51,348 nucleotides of DNA, taken from Syntrophaceae bacterium UBA6109. GTDB taxonomy: Bacteria > Desulfobacterota > Syntrophia > Syntrophales > UBA6109. A program made the position numbers and the translations under genes. How positions within the stretch are numbered: the first letter of the stretch is position 1; the number at the start of each line of letters is the position of its first letter. Location of the stretch: positions 20,309 through 71,656 of the forward strand of contig DIWJ01000067.1 of NCBI GenBank assembly GCA_002428445.1, read 5' to 3'. Below the pieces are notes generated by a model. It saw nothing but the letters and a program-made list of their open reading frames with translations, was not told the DNA's origin and ran no database searches. Below are positions 47,212 through 51,348 of this stretch, one piece after another.

Positions 47212-49842
47212 CTACTGCAGATAGCAGACCGCCCTCTGGCTGTGCGGGTCGGCAACCACCGTGGCACGGCGGGCGCCCTGTCCACTGCCCAGATCGAACA
47301 GGGAAATGTAGTCGGCGAATTTCGCCGCCTCCGGCACAAGCTCGACAAGCGCATTCGGTTCGGCGTCGAAAAACGCCCCGTTGAAATCCGCCCCCGGATC
47401 ACCCGGATAGACGGGGAGGTAGATGATCTTCGCCTCGACGAGATCGAGAAAGAAATGCGTCCCGTAGGAGACTTCCGGGACATGGCCTGCCTCCTCCCGG
47501 GCGATTTCGACGAGAACGGAGGCGTTGTTGATGTCGGCGTAAGTGACGTTGACGCCGAGATCGATATTGCTGCTGCCCCAGCGGCCCGGCCCCATCATGA
47601 TGATCCCGCTGCGCGCGATTTCCGGGTGCTTGTTGATGAGGCCGACCGTGCGGCCCAGCGTTTTTTTGATCTCCTGAGTCGCGATGGAGGCGTATTTCCT
47701 GGGGTCGATGTACAAAAGCCAGCGGATATCCGGAACGACCCCGCCGCTGATCGTACGCGTCGAGCGGAAGAGGACCCTTTCCTTCGGCAGATCCTCGGGG
47801 AAGGTTACAGGTCCAAACGCGCCGGGAAGCCTCATCGGCCGGCATTGCAGGAGATTGATCCGGACCTGGCCCGCTGCATTCACAGAGGCGGTGAATTCGG
47901 TGTCCAGCGGATGGCCGTAGGCCGCCTCGAGCCGCTCGAGCATCTCGCCGATGATGCCGACGAAGTCCGTCCGGTTGATGAGATTGTTGAAGGTCACGAC
48001 GAAGCGTCCCTCCGATCCCTCGAGCCGGCCGAGATAGGGATCAACCAGGAATCCGTCCGCGAGCAAGGAAACCAGGAGATGGAGATTCGGGTAATCGCGC
48101 TTCTCCAGAACATCCTCGATATGCGCGGTAATAAACTGATTATCCTTGAGGTCCAGCAGATCCATGTCCCACTGGGAGTACTTGGCGATCCGCATCCCCG
48201 TCTCCGGCCGCAGTTGCGGGTGGCTGATCGCGATCATCCGCGGGTAGTCGTCGCCGACGCGGTTGACCGCGCGGGTGCCCAGCCCGAATACCAGGCGGAT
48301 CATGCCTTTTTGCGGATCGATGCGGTCCGTCCAGGCATAGAGATTCCGGGAGAAGGCGACGCCGGCCAGTGCCGGGAAGAAGTAGTTCCGATACGTCATC
48401 CCGGAGACGCGTTGAACGAGGATCGCCATCTGCTCGTCGCTCTCGACGAGGCCCCGCGCCCGGCGGTAGGAAAGCGCATCGGGATTGAGCGTGCTGGCAT
48501 AGATCAGCTTCACGGCGCGCATGAATTCCTCCAGGCGCTGCTCCGGGCTGCCCTGATTCACGCAGTATTCGCTGCGATACTTGCCTGCGAAGGCGTTGCC
48601 GAAACTGTCTTCGAGGAGACTGGAGGAGCGGGCGATGATCGGCGCCTGCCCGAAGTAGTCGAGCATGTCCTGAAACTGTTCGACGATGGCGGGCGGAAAT
48701 TTCCCTTCGAGAAATCGCTGTTCCACCTCTTCGAACTCTTCACAGCTGAGGGGCGAACCGCGTGAAAGATGCAGGCGCGTCCGGAAGAGTTCGTTGTTCA
48801 CCAGAAACGTGAAAAACACGTCGGAGCCGATGTAAAAGGAGTCGTGAGGCTCGAGGACCTGGAGAAAGTCGGTCTTCCCGCCCGCTCCGCTGCAGAGGAT
48901 GCGGCGCGCCAGCAGCATGCCCGCGGCCTTCCCGCCGATCCGTCCCGAACCGATCATCCGATCCCGGACGCTGAGGAGATCCTCGACCGTCAGGTGGTCG
49001 TCCACAAGCCGGTTGAACTCGGCGTGGTTTCCGATCACCATCCGCGACAGTTCCTGCTTGAGGGGGGTGATTTCCGGACCGCCGTCGGAGATGTCGGCGC
49101 CGCATTCGCGGTACTGAATCAGCTTGCGATAGACGCTTTTCCAGGGGGCGATCGATTTCTCCCGGGACCGCAGCGGCTGCTTCATCGCCATGCCGGAGAC
49201 CTCGGCGGCTTCCCCGCTGTAGATGACAGGTGTCCAGTTCTCCCCGGACATGATGCGCGGCAAAAACATCTGCGGGGAATATCGCTCCCAGACCTTCAAG
49301 GGATGAAGGTACATCGTATCCCTGACGCGGTACACGTCGATCAGCAGCTGCGTCGTATCGCGGATGCGCGCCACGGCGCCGTGGGCATGCTGGCCGCGGA
49401 TCAGTGCAAAATAGGCGATGGTGTCGAGTTCAAACAGATAGGGACAGGTCACCTGGAAGAAATTGGCCAGCAGTTCGTCGGTGGCCCACTCGGCGACGAG
49501 GGCGGAGAGATTGTCGAAGACGTAAAAGGCCTCCCGTCCCTGCTCCGAAATCGCCTGGTGGACTTCCGCGCTGAAGGCATCGAAGCCCGCATGCGGATCG
49601 AGCGCAACCGTCACAAGGCCGGGCAGCCCCTTCAGGATGGGTGGATGCGGTGCAAAGCGCATGTAGACCAGACGCCTGCCGTCACGCAGCGCCTGTGCGG
49701 CGAAAGGCTCGGCAAAGTAGGCATACTCCTCCAGTTCGTCCACCTGCCACACCACATTGTCGCCCATGCGCAGGTGCTGGATGATTTCGTCGAACTGGGA
49801 AACGCCGCTTTTCGCCGGCTGTCTGTTCCTGTTGCCGTTCAT
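47212..49842 (-). CDS. Degenerate RecA/KaiC-like domain fused to PPDK/PEP-synthase N-terminal domain
   Basis: 876 residues. The first 200 resemble a KaiC/RAD55-like ATPase (FDEIIQHLRMGDNVVWQVDELEEYAYFAEPFAA, then YVFDNLSALVAEW as a Walker B-like strand) but lack a Walker A loop. From about 290 on there is the pyruvate phosphate dikinase ATP/PEP-binding fold: GSGRIGGKAAGMLLA, IIARSSSLLEDSFGNAFAGKYRSEY and LQCRPMRLPG. The phosphohistidine and pyruvate-binding domains of PEP synthase are missing, so a complete dikinase is unlikely; phosphotransfer to another protein or signalling is more plausible. The cyclic-nucleotide-binding gene ends 57 bases upstream, probably its regulator. Start ATG 49842 has GGAAAGATC before it. 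Confidence 0.82.
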   Translation of the reverse strand: MNGNRNRQPAKSGVSQFDEIIQHLRMGDNVVWQVDELEEYAYFAEPFAAQALRDGRRLVYMRFAPHPPILKGLPGLVTVALDPHAGFDAFSAEVHQAISEQGREAFYVFDNLSALVAEWATDELLANFFQVTCPYLFELDTIAYFALIRGQHAHGAVARIRDTTQLLIDVYRVRDTMYLHPLKVWERYSPQMFLPRIMSGENWTPVIYSGEAAEVSGMAMKQPLRSREKSIAPWKSVYRKLIQYRECGADISDGGPEITPLKQELSRMVIGNHAEFNRLVDDHLTVEDLLSVRDRMIGSGRIGGKAAGMLLARRILCSGAGGKTDFLQVLEPHDSFYIGSDVFFTFLVNNELFRTRLHLSRGSPLSCEEFEEVEQRFLEGKFPPAIVEQFQDMLDYFGQAPIIARSSSLLEDSFGNAFAGKYRSEYCVNQGSPEQRLEEFMRAVKLIYASTLNPDALSYRRARGLVESDEQMAILVQRVSGMTYRNYFFPALAGVAFSRNLYAWTDRIDPQKGMIRLVFGLGTRAVNRVGDDYPRMIAISHPQLRPETGMRIAKYSQWDMDLLDLKDNQFITAHIEDVLEKRDYPNLHLLVSLLADGFLVDPYLGRLEGSEGRFVVTFNNLINRTDFVGIIGEMLERLEAAYGHPLDTEFTASVNAAGQVRINLLQCRPMRLPGAFGPVTFPEDLPKERVLFRSTRTISGGVVPDIRWLLYIDPRKYASIATQEIKKTLGRTVGLINKHPEIARSGIIMMGPGRWGSSNIDLGVNVTYADINNASVLVEIAREEAGHVPEVSYGTHFFLDLVEAKIIYLPVYPGDPGADFNGAFFDAEPNALVELVPEAAKFADYISLFDLGSGQGARRATVVADPHSQRAVCYLQ

Positions 49843-49899
49843 GATCTTTCCTGCAACGATGCTGCGTTTACACGAGATGAAGCATTCCAGGCGGGAGGT

Positions 49900-50415
49900 T
49901 CATGGTTTCTCCTGTCCGCCCGCCGCCTTCCCGAGCCGGACGATCTCTTCCTTCGCCTGCACCAATTCCTCGCTGGTGATGCGCAGGCGATGGGCGAGGA
50001 TCTCAGCCAGGATCTGAAAGAGCATGGCCGAAAACGCGGTGTGATCCTCCGGATTCAGGCGGTCCATGAAGGAGATGTCGGTCGCGAGGCAAAGGGTCTC
50101 CTCCATGGCATGAACCGACGCGGATCGTGCGGAGCCGTCAATGATTCCCATTTCACCGAAGAGATCTCCCGTGCGCTGAAGAAAACTGATCTCCTTATCT
50201 GCTTTCACAATACGAACCTTGCCGGATATCAGGAAATAGATCCAATTGTCGTAGCTCCCCTCGGCAAGAATCGTTTCACCGGCCTTGTATTGCCGGATAT
50301 CGCTGAATTTGAGGATCCGACGAAAATCCTTTTCGTCGATATGCCTCAACGAAGCGATATTCTTTAGTTTTTTTAGATATGCGTCGTTGTCCTTCAGCAG
50401 TTCGGAAGCCGCCAT
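49900..50415 (-). CDS. Cyclic-nucleotide-binding domain protein
   Basis: 171 residues from ATG 50415, chosen because GGGG stands eight bases upstream; longer in-frame starts at 50460-50466 lack a ribosome site. A CRP-type cNMP-binding beta-roll spans about 25-140: FSDIRQYKAGETILAEGSYDNWIYFLISGKVRIV and the phosphate cassette region GDLFGEMGIIDGSARSASVHA. The C-terminal helix (LAHRLRITSEELVQAKEEIVRL) is a coiled coil, with no HTH. So it is a stand-alone sensor rather than a CRP-like activator. It lies just before the KaiC-like/PPDK-N gene on the same strand, a pair that suggests cAMP- or other nucleotide-regulated phosphotransfer. Confidence 0.88.
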   Translation of the reverse strand: MAASELLKDNDAYLKKLKNIASLRHIDEKDFRRILKFSDIRQYKAGETILAEGSYDNWIYFLISGKVRIVKADKEISFLQRTGDLFGEMGIIDGSARSASVHAMEETLCLATDISFMDRLNPEDHTAFSAMLFQILAEILAHRLRITSEELVQAKEEIVRLGKAAGGQEKP

Positions 50416-50610
50416 TCTCTCTTCCCCTTCCGGCATCGCCGGCGCCGATGAATTTGTCATAATCACGGACGATTGTCAAAATGAAAGAGGCCCCGATGCG
50501 TTGCACCGGCATGGAATCCTGCCGCGTATCGTTTGGCCTGATGGCCAGCCCTTCCCGGGGTCTCAACGAGGCCCACTTTTTTGTAGGCCAATCGCAAAAA
50601 CGATACATAA

Positions 50611-50623
50611 TTGTTCCGAACAA
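50611..50623 (+). promoter_or_regulatory. Palindrome upstream of the amtB sigma-54 promoter
   Basis: TTGTTC-C-GAACAA, a perfect 13-base palindrome, is centred about 76 bases before the -24 element, where an enhancer site would be expected. It does not match the textbook NtrC site. The rest of the gap 50416-50744 holds a TTGACA on the minus strand (50479-50474) that may belong to the cNMP gene promoter. Confidence 0.35.
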
Positions 50624-50692
50624 AAGTGGTCTTCAAGCAGAAGACAATGTGTATAAATAATAAAAACAAATAGATACAAATATCATCCTCCT

Positions 50693-50708
50693 TGGCACGC
50701 TCCCTGCT
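50693..50708 (+). promoter_or_regulatory. Sigma-54 promoter of amtB
   Basis: TGGCACGCTCCCTGCT has the GG and GC ten bases apart and TGGCAC perfect; the -12 part CTGCT departs by one base from TTGCT. Transcription would start near 50719, 26 bases before the amtB ATG. Nitrogen control through NtrC is the usual arrangement for amtB. Confidence 0.85.
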
Positions 50709-50744
50709 CTTATCATGGAAAAGGAAGTTCTTCGGGAGGTGCTT

Positions 50745-51348
50745 ATGTTGAACACGGGTGATACGGCTTGGGTGCTCTTATGTACGGCGCTGGTATTTAT
50801 GATGACGATCCCGGGATTGGCGCTTTTCTACGGAGGTCTCGTGCGCCGCAAGAACGTCCTGTCGATTCTCATGCAGTGTTTCGTCATCATGTGCGCCGTC
50901 GGCTTGCAGTGGGTCCTATTCGGCTATTCCCTTTCCTTCAGCCCGGATGCCGTCCACGGAATACTCGGCGGGTTGGACTGGGCGGGATTGCGATTTGTGG
51001 GCGGCAGGCCGAATGCCGACTACGCCGCCACCATTCCCCATCAGGCGTTCATGATCTTCCAGGCCATGTTCGCGGTAATTACACCGGCCCTCATGATCGG
51101 CGCCTTTGCGGAGAGGATACGTTTTTCCGGGTTCCTCCTCTTCTCGCTTCTGTGGGCAACGTTCGTCTACGATCCGCTGGCACACTGGGTCTGGGGCATG
51201 GGCGGATGGCTCCGGAATCTTGGCGCGCTGGACTTTGCGGGCGGCATCGTCGTTCATGTCAGTTCGGGCATCTCGGCGCTGGTCCTGGCCCTGCTCCTCG
51301 GAAAAAGAATCGGCTACCGGCGCCAGCCCTTCCGGCCGCACAACCTGC
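50745..51348 (+). CDS. amtB: Ammonium transporter AmtB, 3' end cut by window
   Basis: About 201 N-terminal residues of an Amt/Mep/Rh channel. MLNTGDTAWVLLCTALVFMM starts the mature protein without an obvious signal peptide, and the ALFYGGLVRRKNVLSILMQCF helix, the MIFQAMFAVITPALMIGAFAERIRFSGFLLFS segment with the conserved pore region, and DPLAHWVWGMGGWL with the first half of the twin-His region are all typical. GGGAGG precedes the ATG. The gene runs past the window end; glnB or glnK often follows such genes. Sigma-54 promoter upstream. Confidence 0.97.
   Translation, partial: MLNTGDTAWVLLCTALVFMMTIPGLALFYGGLVRRKNVLSILMQCFVIMCAVGLQWVLFGYSLSFSPDAVHGILGGLDWAGLRFVGGRPNADYAATIPHQAFMIFQAMFAVITPALMIGAFAERIRFSGFLLFSLLWATFVYDPLAHWVWGMGGWLRNLGALDFAGGIVVHVSSGISALVLALLLGKRIGYRRQPFRPHNL

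Noticed and set aside
1..51348. CRISPR arrays, tRNA, rRNA, integrase or prophage
   Set aside because: No regularly spaced direct repeats, no cloverleaf-like or rRNA sequence and no recombinase or phage motifs were seen on either strand.

Overview
This 51.3 kb window is GC-rich, densely coded chromosome from a Gram-negative bacterium. It holds no rRNA, tRNA, CRISPR array, phage gene or intact transposase that I can see. A Tat-exported iron-sulfur protein with a cytochrome b partner, TRAP transport, two sigma-54 promoters, LL-diaminopimelate aminotransferase and repeated sets of acyl-CoA beta-oxidation genes suggest a strictly anaerobic, fatty-acid- or hydrocarbon-degrading member of the former Deltaproteobacteria (Desulfobacterota/Syntrophales-like). 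That placement is inference from gene content, not a phylogenetic result.

Layout. 1-3660: the end of typA, then a queD-queE-queC operon for the queuosine precursor preQ0, closed by a terminator. 3685-3828: a 47-residue orphan gene with a strong ribosome binding site. 4056-10392 (minus): lipoprotein, adenine deaminase, 3-hydroxyacyl-CoA dehydrogenase, XRE-cupin regulator, acyl-CoA dehydrogenase and thiolase, a short-chain beta-oxidation set. 10755-20493 (minus): a PrpR-like sigma-54 activator followed by an eight-gene operon with a near-consensus sigma-54 promoter and an upstream palindrome; it encodes an isocitrate-lyase-family lyase, a TRAP transporter and two aconitase-family dehydratase pairs, and looks like catabolism of an imported branched hydroxy-di/tricarboxylate. 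20771-22734: a zinc-ribbon membrane protein and a YhcH-family protein, each with its own sigma-70 promoter.

22823-38660 (minus) is the most striking part. A TetR regulator with a strong promoter heads a run of ten genes that together look like the peroxisomal route for branched or polycyclic acyl chains: acyl-CoA synthetase, alpha-methylacyl-CoA racemase-like protein, LCAD-type acyl-CoA dehydrogenase, enoyl-CoA hydratase, a hydratase-2/SDR/SCP2 multifunctional protein, an SCPx-type thiolase, a four-domain HMG-CoA-synthase-like/DUF35/SDR/SCP2 fusion, and a three-part ferredoxin reductase/ferredoxin/phytoene-desaturase-like fusion. Three palindromic repeat elements sit in its gaps. I propose an anaerobic isoprenoid, sterol-side-chain or other methyl-branched acid pathway; the substrate is not shown by the sequence.

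39051-51348: TspO, an M50 peptidase, a formate-dehydrogenase-like FeS/cytochrome b pair without a catalytic subunit, an SDR, an ABHD18-like hydrolase, an ECF S-component with a structured leader and a DUF1893 gene, dapL-dapF, a KaiC-like/PPDK-N fusion with a cyclic-nucleotide-binding protein, and the start of a sigma-54-driven amtB cut by the window edge.
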